NCBI RefSeq assembly: GCF_015210005.1
Contig: NZ_MU158698.1
Coordinates: forward strand, 2,574,227 to 2,638,226
Length of the DNA: 64,000 nt
Direction of reading: 5' to 3'
Origin: Sphingobacterium hungaricum
GTDB lineage: Bacteria > Bacteroidota > Bacteroidia > Sphingobacteriales > Sphingobacteriaceae
The notes beneath the pieces were generated by a model that saw only the letters and a list, made by a program, of their open reading frames with translations, ran no database searches and was not told the DNA's origin. Below are positions 37,130 to 46,945 of the stretch, in pieces; the stretch's first letter is position 1, and every line of letters begins with the position of its first letter. Both the position numbers and the translations under genes were made by a program.

Positions 37130-39160
37130 TTAGCTGGGAAGTTCAAACCAAAATTTACTTCCTTGACCGTCAGTGCTCTCAACACATAATTCACTTCCGT
37201 TCAGCGAAAGATAATACAAACATAATTGAAGACCTAGTCCAGAACCCTCTTCACCATTTGTTCCTAAACGACTTAATTTTCTTTTATTCAACTTCAATAG
37301 TTTCTCCGTTAGAGATTTTGGCATACCGACTCCTGTATCTGCGACGCGAATAGTTACCACCTGATCTGTTTTGGATAATGCAGCCGAAATGTTAATCTGA
37401 TCACCTGGATTACAAAATTTCAATGAATTATTTATAAGATTCCTAATAACGATGGTAATGGACTCCTTGTTTGCAAAAGCTTCCAGATTCTCGTCAATCT
37501 GGAGAATAATTTTTATTTTTTTCTTGCTAGCATTCAATTGTTGCAAACCAATTTCGTCTTCCAGTAAGTCCCCTAATTTAAATCGAACCTTCTCCACATC
37601 TCTGTTATAAATTTGTGCTCCTATCCAAAGCAAAAGATTATCTGTCAAATTTACAATCTCATTAATTTCTCTGTGACATGAAAGCATTAATCTTTGGATT
37701 TCTTCTGAAGTCAGTAGATTAGAATCAAATAGTTGGAGTATATTATTTAAACTAGATATTGGTGTTCTCATGTCGTGAGTCATAACGCCTAGGAGATGTT
37801 CTTTAAAGCTATTTGCTTCTTCTAGGGAAACGTTTTGTTTCTCAATAAATTCTTTACTATCAATTAGTTCTGAGTGTGATCTTTTCCTTTGTCGTAAGTT
37901 GATAATTAAAAGCATAGCAACAATAACTAACGAAACGGCTACAACAGAAGAGACTACAAGAAGTTTTTGTTTTTTTTCTAATTGAGATGTGTGAACTAGC
38001 TCTGTTATTGCTTCATTCTTTTCGTATTTGTATTTTTCCTCTAATCTAACCAGATTTTGTTTGTTTTCGTCATTATATAGACTGTCGGCTGCATTTTTTG
38101 ACTGTTTAAGAAAGCTCAAAGCTTTCTTAAACTCTTCGTTTTTCTCATACCATTTACTTAGCAAGTCGGCAGAGGTATGAATATAGTAGAGTTGCTTTTG
38201 CGAGACAGACAAATTATATAACTCATATGCATATTTAAAGGCGAGCTTGTCGTCATTAAGCTCAATATAACAATGAGAAAGATTTTCTAACAGACGTAAA
38301 TATTCAGTTTTCTCACCAGTCGATTCGAGAATTTTTTTGGCTTTTAGATAAAAATCAAGCGCCCTTAGCGGCATATTCTGTTGCACAAGAAAGTTTCCTA
38401 ATGACTGTAATGCATTTCCTTTTCCTTTTTTGTTATCATATTTTTCAGCTAGCACTAAAGAAAAATTGTAAAAATCACCTGCCTTTTTGTAGTCCTTTTT
38501 ATTAAGATACAAATGTGCCATATTCCCAAGAATAAATGTTGACTTACTGGTATCCCCAAGAGATTCGTAGATTATCTTGCTTTTGTTATAAAAATTTAAT
38601 GCATCGTCAGTTTTCCCTTGGTAATGATGAACCATTCCCAAATTATGAAAAATATGTCCAGATGTCAATTTCAAATCATACTTTTCTGCAATCCTCAACG
38701 CCTGATAGAGCATCTGAGTTGCTTTGCTGTGGTCACCCAGAGCAATGTAAGAAGTTGCCAAGTGACTGTAGGACTCGGCTTGTTTTTTGTAATCTTTTAA
38801 GGAGTCAGCTCGACCTAATAACCTATTATAATAAAATATTGATTGCAAATAATCTCCTTTCTCATAATATCCTGCACCCAAATTTTTCAATGCACTCATT
38901 TCACCTTTGGAATAATTCAGTTGAATGCTTAATAACAATGCTTGATCAGCGAGCAGAATAAGTGAGTCCGGTTTAGAAGACCATAGATTGCTTGATTGCT
39001 GAATTAATCGATTCACATAATTTGTATCTTTTACATCATGGATTTTGTCTGGATCTGTTCGATTTTTCGCAAGTGAAACAACAAAAAACATTTGAATTAA
39101 TATAAAACTGATTGGATAATAAACCTGTTTTTTATTAAAATTAAATTTCTTTGATTTCAT
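37130..39160 (-). CDS. TPR-containing sensor histidine kinase
   Basis: The 676-residue protein has an N-terminal hydrophobic signal anchor and about seven TPR repeats between residues 50 and 370 (ALKNLGAGYYEKGDYLQSIF, AESYSHLATSYIALGDHSKA). A coiled linker, a transmembrane helix (about 400-421), and a kinase core follow. His462 lies in VMTHDMRTPISSLNNIL, the N box in VIRNLINNSLKF, the G1 box in VADTGVGMPKSL and the G2 box in EEGSGLGLQLC. The TPRs face the periplasm and may sense an envelope partner. It is convergent with a response regulator and is flanked by OmpA and fimbrillin genes, so it may control the fimbrial district. Confidence 0.87.
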   Translation of the reverse strand: MKSKKFNFNKKQVYYPISFILIQMFFVVSLAKNRTDPDKIHDVKDTNYVNRLIQQSSNLWSSKPDSLILLADQALLLSIQLNYSKGEMSALKNLGAGYYEKGDYLQSIFYYNRLLGRADSLKDYKKQAESYSHLATSYIALGDHSKATQMLYQALRIAEKYDLKLTSGHIFHNLGMVHHYQGKTDDALNFYNKSKIIYESLGDTSKSTFILGNMAHLYLNKKDYKKAGDFYNFSLVLAEKYDNKKGKGNALQSLGNFLVQQNMPLRALDFYLKAKKILESTGEKTEYLRLLENLSHCYIELNDDKLAFKYAYELYNLSVSQKQLYYIHTSADLLSKWYEKNEEFKKALSFLKQSKNAADSLYNDENKQNLVRLEEKYKYEKNEAITELVHTSQLEKKQKLLVVSSVVAVSLVIVAMLLIINLRQRKRSHSELIDSKEFIEKQNVSLEEANSFKEHLLGVMTHDMRTPISSLNNILQLFDSNLLTSEEIQRLMLSCHREINEIVNLTDNLLLWIGAQIYNRDVEKVRFKLGDLLEDEIGLQQLNASKKKIKIILQIDENLEAFANKESITIVIRNLINNSLKFCNPGDQINISAALSKTDQVVTIRVADTGVGMPKSLTEKLLKLNKRKLSRLGTNGEEGSGLGLQLCLYYLSLNGSELCVESTDGQGSKFWFELPS

Positions 39161-39311
39161 TTTTTGTAGTTATAGTTTATTTTGAGATTCAGAAATGTTT
39201 TTTTGTGTTTTAAGACAGCTGCAAAAGTAGTGTTTATAACAATATATCTTAATTACTCCTACACGAATTGATTCTTTTTCTTTTAATACTTTAAAAAGTC
39301 GTTGTTAGTCT

Positions 39312-40091
39312 TTATTTTAAGTTTTTTAATACACCAATATTTCTGTTGAAACTGGGGATATCGAACCATCCTAATTCGATCTCAGCGCCCAATGCTGCAT
39401 CCGTATACAGCGTTCCTATTTCCAGTTTCGGACCAAGTTCTCCATACACCTTAAATCCTTGGAGACAAGGTAAACCAAATTCACCCACATCAATCGTGGT
39501 CGTTCCTCTAGCCGAAAGAGAGTAATTTAAGATCGGTAACGTATTAGGACTTACAATGGCATTTGGCCAACCACGAGGAATAGACTTTGTATCTTTGTAT
39601 TCCAAATCGTTCTTTGCCACAGCTTAACCGGGATGTATGCCAGATTGTAAAAATTGAGCAATGATGGATGGAAGCTTTCCAGTCAGACCGATAGAACATT
39701 CATAAGTTGCTTTATATCCAGATATAACAGATTTTTTTGAATTCGATGTCCATCTGACGTTTCGGAATCGTGTCGAATTTAGCATCGTAACAGCTGAAAA
39801 TGGCCTGGTATTTTCTATGACATCATAACGGTCTATTTCATAAGGTGTAAATCCACTAAATGTAAAGCGTTGTGTGTAATGATCTGTCACATAAAAATCT
39901 TTGGGATTGAATAGCTTTTGAGTAAGTAGATTATCGATCGGATAACGAACTAAATATTTGAGCAGACGAATATCTTTATTACTATTATGCCAGTTTAGAC
40001 CTAATCCCATTGTATAGTCCATATCTTTATTGGTAGGGTCGAAAACATCTTGGTCAAGTGCGACTTCAAAATATCGATAGATCTCAGATAA
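39312..40091 (-). pseudogene. LpxR-like (lipid A deacylase family) gene with an in-frame stop
   Basis: Reading the minus strand from 40091: YFEVALDQDVFDPTNKDMDY, TMGLGLNWHNSNKDIRLLKY, and SGIHPG, then TAA (39624-39626), then continuing in the same frame AVAKNDLEYKDTKSIPRGWP. The D..MDYTMGLGLNW and PRGW..AI blocks match Bacteroidota LpxR/DUF2219 outer-membrane lipid A 3'-O-deacylases. The upstream frame is closed by a stop at 40092-40094 and no signal peptide is left. The C terminus after ELGWFDIPSF is also short. It is therefore probably dead, though the body is well preserved. Earlier software would see two separate small ORFs. Confidence 0.6.
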
Positions 40092-40793
40092 TTATTCTGT
40101 TTGCACATTCGACTACAGTGGTTTACAGCAGTCGATAGATAAAAGAAAGAAAGACGGGTGAAGTACATGTCTATTCATACTCATAAAAAAGGTGATTTGG
40201 TGTTTATTGGCCGTTATAAGTCAATGACTTATAGATGATAAATATAAGTGTTTTCTAATAAATGAATTCAAAAAATATATTGGTTGGAACGGAAGATATT
40301 GGTATAACTTATTATTGCAGATTTCCTTTCTCTGCTGGCAAAAAAAATCAAAAAAAGGAAGTGAAAGAAAAGATACTGAAACCTTGAGGAGAAATCGAAC
40401 TTTACAAAAATTATGCTGGTGATATCTTTAAGGTATTTTTTTAAGAATATTGCTCATCGTTTTAAAAATTTCAGTCATGAAAGTCGAACTACAACTGACT
40501 GCTCTATAATCGTTTGTTTCACAGTATTTTATTTGCATAAAATTTTTAAGAAACTATTTTTGATCTCATCTAACTTAGAATACGTATCTTTTGATTTCAA
40601 AGCTAATTCGTAAGATCATGAAGCTTCACTAATTTACTTATTACCAAATTTTTTCAAAATTAAATTCAAATTGATAGTTCTTTAGAACTTAGTAAAGATA
40701 TTAGTAGCAGGTTTTTTGAAAGTGACTTTTTTAACCAATTATAAAGCATTTTATCCGTTAAATCATAAGTTTTAAATTGAAAACAGGACAAAC
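40092..40793. other. Intergenic stretch
   Basis: The 40413-40613 plus-strand frame is not protein-like. No promoter or RNA recognised. Confidence 0.25.
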
Positions 40794-40828
40794 AAAAATG
40801 AGTTTAGCAATTGCTAAACTCATTTTTT
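40794..40828. terminator. Strong bidirectional hairpin terminator
   Basis: Perfect palindromic stem GAGTTTAGCAATTGCTAAACTC flanked by A and T runs. It lies after the fimbrillin B gene (minus strand). Confidence 0.75.
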
Positions 40829-40859
40829 AGTACTATAAAATCAAATACATGAAAATAAT

Positions 40860-42596
40860 TTATTGTCTAATACATCGGATATTCAGCCCAAATCCTCTGT
40901 TTCTTATCCCGTATCCAGTAATGGCGCCGTTGTCACTTATGCTCATCAGGACTCTATTTGCAGTATTGTCCGTGCCAGATTCAGTAGAGGTCCAATAAGC
41001 TCCTCTTAACCCTCTTTCGACAAGCGTTCTAGCAGAGACGACAGGGCCGATATTTGCATCAGTGTTTCCAGCATGATAGTATCCTGAAATTGGAAAGGTC
41101 AATATAACATTGCGATCACGTTTACTTCGAAAAACCTTGGCATTAGTATATCTATTATTAGCGGCTGTCCAATTTGCCGAAGCGCCACGATTGTCTTCTG
41201 CCAATTGAGTAGTACTATTAATTAGATCATTCCATTCTAAAACTGTTGGTACTCTCCAGTTGCTGGGGCAAGGATCATTGGTCGTGTTTTTAATAGGATT
41301 ATTAACAGTACCGTTAGTTCCCATCCACGCTCTGTCAGAAGCAACATTAGACCAGTAATTGTTCGCTCCAGCGTTTGCCGTTGCCCCTGTTTCTGGAGTA
41401 GCAGCTATTACATTTCTACCCCAATGGTAGTAATTACCGAATAGCGACTGAAAATTAGCATTTGGACTATTTAACAGATCCGCATCAGAAGTTGTATTTG
41501 CGCCTAGGTTGTGACGCATCCATATTTTTCCATTAATGCGAACCGCAGGGATTCCAGATTCAGTTAAAAATGCATCTTTAGGATTTACTTTTATAATTAA
41601 TCGATAATGCACCCCTGGTAAAAGGTTAATATTGGCGAAATTTAGTGCTGTATTAGAAGTCAAAGGACCTATGTTCAAGGAACCTATAGATAAGCTACCA
41701 TTAGTAATGTTATTTGTTACACTTATCGGTGTAGAGGTTACTACACTGGTGTTTAAAGTAGGAAAGCTTATTGTTGGATTTACAGTACCTCCAGTAGGAG
41801 TGAGAATTTGACTTTCAAAGTTTACTGACGCACCAGTTCTGCTAGATGTCAATCTTGCGGTTCCTATATTTCTAATAAGATAACCGTTTGTTGCCGTAGC
41901 ATCTACAACAACAGTAATTTTACTCAACATATGTTTTAAAATAATATTAAGCTTTGTAGTTTGATTGTGAGAAACTGAAATGAGTCCGGAGTTGAATAGC
42001 ATGAAATCCGAAGTTTCTGTTAATGCGCTAAGATTAAATGTTGTATTAATTTTAGTTCCATTTAAAGATTCTGATGGAGCTATATTGTTGTTGTATGAAT
42101 AAGCAACAAACGTGTACTGATCGCTTAACAGACTTAATGGTTGACCATCTTCAGGAGTTACTGCGCCACTTGTAGATATATTATAGATCTTGCTCTGTAA
42201 AAAATCGCCATTTTTATTGTATACTATTAACCTAAACTTTATAGCTCTTGCTATGGGATCTCTTTTTATAGCTGCAATTTTCTCATTCTTGTCCCTGCCA
42301 CCGCTTTCGATCGAAGCAGTATTAAGTAATTCCGACTCTTGTTTTAATTCTGCAACGATATAATGTTCTCTATCAAAAGAAACCTCTTGACGTTGTACTT
42401 TTGCTGCTTTATGCAAATCAGCATCGTCTATCTGAGGAACAAGATCTCCTAAATCATCAACTTCTTGGCTACTAACACTTACGTCCAAAGTAATTAGATC
42501 GTTCCCTAAGTCGAATGCATCGTTTTTTGTTGAGCAAGATTGTAACACACTTGTGAAGAGTATAATAAACAATGTAATAGTTAAATTATTTTTCAT
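40860..42596 (-). CDS. Fimbrillin-family lipoprotein B with a C-terminal FISUMP-like domain
   Basis: The 578-residue lipoprotein has lipobox LQSC (Cys21). The N-terminal fimbrillin module (about 80-330) has AIKFRLIVYNKNGDFLQSK, DQYTFVAYSYNN, LNIILKHMLSKITVVVD and INLLPGVHYRLIIKV. The C-terminal 230 residues follow the FISUMP pattern: VRINGKIWMRHNLGA, FGNYYHWGRN, NDPCPSNWRVPTVLEWNDL, GYYHAG and GAYWTSTES. That domain is surface-exposed in known proteins, so the protein may be a tip adhesin. It follows small peptide gene B by 21 bases, and a strong terminator follows. Confidence 0.83.
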   Translation of the reverse strand: MKNNLTITLFIILFTSVLQSCSTKNDAFDLGNDLITLDVSVSSQEVDDLGDLVPQIDDADLHKAAKVQRQEVSFDREHYIVAELKQESELLNTASIESGGRDKNEKIAAIKRDPIARAIKFRLIVYNKNGDFLQSKIYNISTSGAVTPEDGQPLSLLSDQYTFVAYSYNNNIAPSESLNGTKINTTFNLSALTETSDFMLFNSGLISVSHNQTTKLNIILKHMLSKITVVVDATATNGYLIRNIGTARLTSSRTGASVNFESQILTPTGGTVNPTISFPTLNTSVVTSTPISVTNNITNGSLSIGSLNIGPLTSNTALNFANINLLPGVHYRLIIKVNPKDAFLTESGIPAVRINGKIWMRHNLGANTTSDADLLNSPNANFQSLFGNYYHWGRNVIAATPETGATANAGANNYWSNVASDRAWMGTNGTVNNPIKNTTNDPCPSNWRVPTVLEWNDLINSTTQLAEDNRGASANWTAANNRYTNAKVFRSKRDRNVILTFPISGYYHAGNTDANIGPVVSARTLVERGLRGAYWTSTESGTDNTANRVLMSISDNGAITGYGIRNRGFGLNIRCIRQ

Positions 42597-42617
42597 AAAA
42601 TATTAATTAAGGACTTG

Positions 42618-42797
42618 TTACCAATCTATTTCGAATTCTTTTTCTCTCTCATCCCATTCTTCCATGATTTGATTATTATCATTAACGGGCTGTACCAACG
42701 CCGATCCTGTAGCTATCGTTGATTCAAGAACCAATAATAAAACCTCAATTCTCGGCGTAGAATACTGAAGTTTTTGATGTTTTGATTTATAGGACAT
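42618..42797 (-). CDS. Small peptide B, first gene of a fimbrillin cassette
   Basis: The 59-residue peptide begins MSYKSKHQKLQYSTPRIEVL and continues LLVLESTIATGSALVQP. It ends IMEEWDEREKEFEIDW. Compared with peptide A it keeps the leader pattern (KLQYSTPRIEVL against VKYQQPTIELL), the GSA motif and the EEW...DW ending. An AAGGA ribosome-binding site lies 6 bases before ATG 42795-42797, which is why the longer frame starting at 42863 is rejected. No signal peptide. It precedes fimbrillin B. Confidence 0.65.
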   Translation of the reverse strand: MSYKSKHQKLQYSTPRIEVLLLVLESTIATGSALVQPVNDNNQIMEEWDEREKEFEIDW

Positions 42798-43425
42798 ATT
42801 TTTTCCTTGATTATTTACCTGGTTGCAATAAGTGTCTGTTAGTGTTTGTTTAAGTTGGTGCAATTTTATGAAAAATAATTAACCACGAAGCAAACTTGTT
42901 TTGTCTATTTCTCATTTTGTAGGTTTTATTCTACTCAAGGTTTATTTATTTGCTTTATATAAGGTTTTTTTTACTAAATGATCCGCGTTATTGCTTTTCA
43001 ATATTTTTTCACAACAAGGGGATAAATTATAGTCTTTATAAAAATCTTAATAATGTTTTTTATTGAAAAGATAGCCGTCGAAACCAAAGCTTATCAAGAC
43101 ATATTGGTTATTTTATCTTTTATTGGAGAACACGGAGAAGATAAAATGAAACAACAAATTGAAAGGAACTGTAAATCGTCAGCAAAAAGTGGACACGGTA
43201 TTTTGGTAAAACTATACAAGGACTTTCTTTCTTTTAGATTATCATAATATGAAAATTCCATCACATCAAAAGAAAAAATCAAGAAATATGTAAGAAATAT
43301 TTGCGACTACAAAAAATATAGCTGTAGAGATGCATTTGAATAAAAAATATTTCTTTTATTCAATTTTAGCATATAAACTATTGAAGTGTTTTTCAGACTT
43401 TCGAAGTGGGAGATGTAAAACATAC
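42798..43425. other. Intergenic stretch upstream of the peptide B cassette
   Basis: About 630 bases. It contains a weak -7-like TAAAATTG near 42870 (minus strand). The frames at 43053-43247 (+) and 43094-43282 (-) overlap one another and show no family features, so neither is accepted. Confidence 0.3.
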
Positions 43426-43449
43426 AAAGGTGTCGAATTCGACACCTTT
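43426..43449. terminator. Perfect 24-base palindromic hairpin
   Basis: AAAGGTGTCGAA/TTCGACACCTTT, 30 bases after the stop of the minus-strand gene at 43479. No long T run, but placed as a terminator. Confidence 0.5.
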
Positions 43450-43478
43450 ACGCTCATTTTTTAAATTAAGTAGATTGC

Positions 43479-43727
43479 TTAATAAAGTAAATTCCTATCT
43501 ATTTCTTCTTTGTGATTAAAATAAAAATCCCAAACTATGGTATAGTTTCCCGATCCATCGACCTGCGTATCTATATCTGGATGTAATATTAGCAAATCGG
43601 ACATATCATTATTGAATTTGATACCAAATGCATAAGCGCCATACTTTTTAGTAATAACGCTTACCGTTGCTAATATTGGCTCTACCCTTTGGATAAAACT
43701 AATGCTTATCACTTTAATAATTTCCAT
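43479..43727 (-). CDS. Small hypothetical protein (82 aa)
   Basis: A clean frame beginning MEIIKVISISFIQRVEPILA, with IDTQVDGSGNYTIVWDFYFN near the end. No signal peptide and no recognised family; probably a soluble beta-rich protein. A palindromic hairpin 30 bases after the stop fits a genuine transcript end. Surrounding genes are unrelated. Confidence 0.45.
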   Translation of the reverse strand: MEIIKVISISFIQRVEPILATVSVITKKYGAYAFGIKFNNDMSDLLILHPDIDTQVDGSGNYTIVWDFYFNHKEEIDRNLLY

Positions 43728-44004
43728 ACACTTTTATATTTATGCAATTTAGATTTTAATTATTAATAAATACTAGCAGCCGCAAATCATTCGATTCAAG
43801 AGGGTTGTAACTACATCAAGTGCTCTATAAACGGAAATGTGTGGAAATGTACACTAAAATTACTCCCACAATTTCATTATGGAGTATGTAGACTATACTA
43901 GGAAATCCAGCAATATGACATCGGTACGTATATTCGTATAATTTTTAACCTTAACTTTAGAAAAATCACATTTCGTACTCACCAAGCGAAATTTAATCAC
44001 AAAA

Positions 44005-44964
44005 ATGGACAATCCTTATAAATCTTTCGATAAAGATGGGCTTAATCTCTTAAATGGCTCAGAAACTGTTAAAATTGCTTATTTTATCATGGTACATCGA
44101 CTCCCAAAACAGTTCGTAAGATTGTTTTCTGCAATTTATGATGTCAATAATTTCTATCTGATCCACGTAGATAAAAAAGCGGATAAAAATATAGAAGAAG
44201 AGCTTAATTCATATCTGAAAAATTATAAGAATGTTGCGATTCTAAAAAGTGAAGATGTTATTTGGGGCGGGTACAGTATGGTTCAAGCAGAGTTAGAAGG
44301 GATTAAATATCTTCTCAATCTCTCTGTTGATTGGGATTATTTTATTAATCTTAGCGGACAGGATTTCCCGTTGAAATCTCAAAATATAATCAAACAGTTT
44401 CTGTTTGAACATAGGGGAGCGAGCTTTTTGAAGTATGAAAACCAAAAAGAGGTGAGACCAGATACCATGAATAGAATAGAAAATTTCTTTGAAGAAATTG
44501 ATGGTGAGATCTCTGTAAAAACACACCCCAGATTTTATTTAGAAAATACTACACCTTATATCGGTGGGCAGTGGATGATGCTTACTCGAGATTGTTGTAA
44601 GTTTGTTTGCAACAGCCCGGAAGTTAAAAAATATGAATACTATTATTTGAATACTTTAATAGCTGACGAATCTTTCTTCCAAACAGTCTTAATGAACTCA
44701 TCCTTTGATGGAGCTTTGATTAATGATGATAAAAGAGCAATAATTTGGATTCCCGACGGGCTAATAAAGTTAAGACCTAAAACATTTTCTAATGAAGATT
44801 TGACCTACTTACTTAATAGCAATAGCCTTTTTGCTAGAAAATTCGATGATAACATAGATAGCAACATAATCAATAAACTTATGTTCCACATAAATGAACC
44901 TATGATAAGGGTAGAATTTGATGAAATGATAGGTGTTAAATCAAGTAATAACCGTCTTTGCTAA
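44005..44964 (+). CDS. GT14-like (Core-2/I-branching type) glycosyltransferase
   Basis: The 319-residue protein has a start-proximal KIAYFIMVHRLPKQFVRLFS and FYLIHVDKKADKNIE, then INLSGQDFPLKSQNIIKQFL and GGQWMMLTRDCCKF, then IADESFFQTVLMNS. This order (VHR, HVD, SGQDFPL, G.QW..L.R, DE.FFQT) is that of the GT14 branch family of beta-1,6-N-acetylglucosaminyltransferases and peptide-O-xylosyltransferases. It probably adds a sugar to a surface glycan or protein. No signal peptide. A bidirectional terminator follows at 45026. Acceptor unknown. Confidence 0.82.
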   Translation: MDNPYKSFDKDGLNLLNGSETVKIAYFIMVHRLPKQFVRLFSAIYDVNNFYLIHVDKKADKNIEEELNSYLKNYKNVAILKSEDVIWGGYSMVQAELEGIKYLLNLSVDWDYFINLSGQDFPLKSQNIIKQFLFEHRGASFLKYENQKEVRPDTMNRIENFFEEIDGEISVKTHPRFYLENTTPYIGGQWMMLTRDCCKFVCNSPEVKKYEYYYLNTLIADESFFQTVLMNSSFDGALINDDKRAIIWIPDGLIKLRPKTFSNEDLTYLLNSNSLFARKFDDNIDSNIINKLMFHINEPMIRVEFDEMIGVKSSNNRLC

Positions 44965-45025
44965 GTGAAAAAATATTTTGAATTAATCTTTAGTAACTCT
45001 TTGTTACTATTAACATAAAAGGCGC

Positions 45026-45057
45026 AAAATCCCCCGTTTACCTTTCTGGGGGATTTT
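45026..45057. terminator. Bidirectional hairpin terminator, copy 2 of a repeated element
   Basis: Stem AAAATCCCCC/GGGGGATTTT with a 12-base loop. It is the inverted 31-of-32 copy of the element at 5009-5040. It ends the GT14 gene. Confidence 0.65.
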
Positions 45058-45133
45058 CTATTTTCAATACCTTTCGTTACACGTTAAATCAGATCACATC
45101 ACAAAAAAACTATTTCCATTGCTTCTCAAGTCC

Positions 45134-45503
45134 TTAGTAGCTAATTCTGTCGTAAAACTGAGTGCCTAAGCGCAAAGTGTTACCCTTTTCTAGCCATATA
45201 GAAATATTGCCAGCAGAAGTCCATTCAGGATTTCTTCCTGGATAATATGTCATATTTTCTCCTTGCCATAGATTTTCACCCACATAAGACAAATTCCTTA
45301 CTACATAGGCTCCTTTAGCGCTTTGGGGTAACGCCCAGATTATAGCGAACATCGATAATAACTCCAGACTGAGTGTGTTTGTACTTTCCGACAACCTTAG
45401 CTTCTGGTACGATATCTGCACCGTCATCTTCAGGCTCACAACCCGAAAATACGTTCATAGTAATCAGTAGAACAAGAAAGGTAATTACTTTAAATAATCT
45501 CAT
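45134..45503 (-). pseudogene. Lipoprotein gene with a single frameshift
   Basis: The first frame gives a signal peptide with lipobox FSGC (Cys22) and EPEDDGADIVPEAKVVGKYK, ending at VTPKR. A second frame continues SAKGAYVVRNLSYVGENLWQ and WTSAGNISIWLEKG, ending DRISY. Joining them needs one base gained or lost in the CCCCAAA tract near 45325. The restored product is about 120 residues, a small envelope lipoprotein. It is either a recent pseudogene or a sequencing error. No family recognised. Confidence 0.5.
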
Positions 45504-45613
45504 AATTTTGTTTTTTTCAAAAATAATTTATCTAAAATCTAAAATAAATACCTCCATGTAGGTATTTTAAAATATACCCTTCATGATTATTTTTGACTAT
45601 CGTTATATTTCAT

Positions 45614-46597
45614 ATGAGCAAAAACAGAATACTTTCATTAATCGGAATATTTACATTATCACTTCAATCAATATTCGCACAAGAGGCATTAAGAGACGCT
45701 GAAAAAACATTAAAGGATTTGGTTTTTCTTTTGGACAAAGGAAGCATTTTGACACCTGACTCAAGATTTAGTGTAATAGATTATAATATGACCTTAAACA
45801 ATGATGTTGAATTCATAGCGGATCACTATTCAAATGGAGAGGCTATTATATTATTCAAAAACGAAGGGAAATTGGAATATACGTACAAGGATAATTTTTA
45901 TGAGTTTTTTTCTAAAGATAACGAAGCCTCAATTACGGAGGAAGAAGGAACCCTGCGTAAATCTAAAATTTTCTTTAAAGTTGAAAAAATAAGCAGAGTT
46001 CAAGCTGACAGCATAGTATTGCTATTCGAAAAACTTTCTCATAATTTAAAACGAGTCAGTGAAGAGAAATCAAAAGATCAGGAGAATTTCAAAGCTAATA
46101 AAAAAATCTTTTATGAAACAGTCAAATCAGTCGATGCAGATAAATATTTTATCAATATCCCAATACCAAACACTGCTAACAGAAGCTTTAAGTCTTACTC
46201 TTTTTTTGATAACCCGTTAGAAATAAACAATAATTTTTACTCGGGTTTTAAATTTACGCCTCGCATTGATGGATATTTATATTGGTATTTTAATACTGTT
46301 AAGGGGGATAAAACGTCTTTTTACATCGTAGACTTAGATAAAAATACAAATGATGTTGATATTCCATATTTCTCAAAAATGTCATTTCACAAGGGAGAAG
46401 ATGGAGAATCATCTTATATAATTCAAAAATCAAACGTAAAGCTTAAAAAGGGGAACACATATATACTTTGGTTTGTATCTGATACAAAACCACAGCCGCA
46501 GGCTAAAAATATATCGATACAAATGGAAGAGTCATCTAATCAGATATTAAGCAAATATTTTGAAGATCAGTTCAAATCTATTCAAAATGATTATTAA
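45614..46597 (+). CDS. Secreted hypothetical protein (about 327 aa)
   Basis: Start at ATG 45614 (MSKNRILSLIGIFTLSLQSI) yields a clean signal peptide ending IFAQ; the longer frame from 45593 is unlikely. The mature part is mixed, with a coiled section (SHNLKRVSEEKSKDQENFKA) and a C-terminal beta-rich part (FKFTPRIDGYLYWYFN, VKLKKGNTYILWFVS) that resembles a carbohydrate-binding or adhesion-like fold. No family is recognised. Probably periplasmic or surface-attached. An AATACCT/AGGTATT hairpin lies upstream at about 45546-45568. Confidence 0.55.
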   Translation: MSKNRILSLIGIFTLSLQSIFAQEALRDAEKTLKDLVFLLDKGSILTPDSRFSVIDYNMTLNNDVEFIADHYSNGEAIILFKNEGKLEYTYKDNFYEFFSKDNEASITEEEGTLRKSKIFFKVEKISRVQADSIVLLFEKLSHNLKRVSEEKSKDQENFKANKKIFYETVKSVDADKYFINIPIPNTANRSFKSYSFFDNPLEINNNFYSGFKFTPRIDGYLYWYFNTVKGDKTSFYIVDLDKNTNDVDIPYFSKMSFHKGEDGESSYIIQKSNVKLKKGNTYILWFVSDTKPQPQAKNISIQMEESSNQILSKYFEDQFKSIQNDY

Positions 46598-46945
46598 TTT
46601 TCCGAAAATGTATTTTTAATCCTTATTGCTAATTATAAACATAGAAAGTCAGGCTGTTTAAAATTCCACCTATATCTACTATGGAAAATGCACTGCATCT
46701 TTAAAATTGTACACGATCAACAGTATTACAACTACTGACAGCAATTATATTAAAAGAAAAACTACAATGGATGAAAGCCATTACGAATAAATCGCCCTGT
46801 ATTAGAACCTATGAGAAAGATAGAATTCAATTTTTTAAAAATATGGAGAAGGAAGTCGTAGGATAGGAACGGAATATTTTAAAAATCAATCACAATCTTA
46901 GGTTTCTTTTCTGTCCTAACTCTCGGAAGAAAGTAGTCTATTTCG
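46598..46945. other. Intergenic stretch, nothing recognised
   Basis: Short frames only; no repeat noticed. Confidence 0.25.

Noticed and set aside
43053..43282. Overlapping short ORFs on both strands
   Set aside because: Mutually exclusive, neither shows family features.
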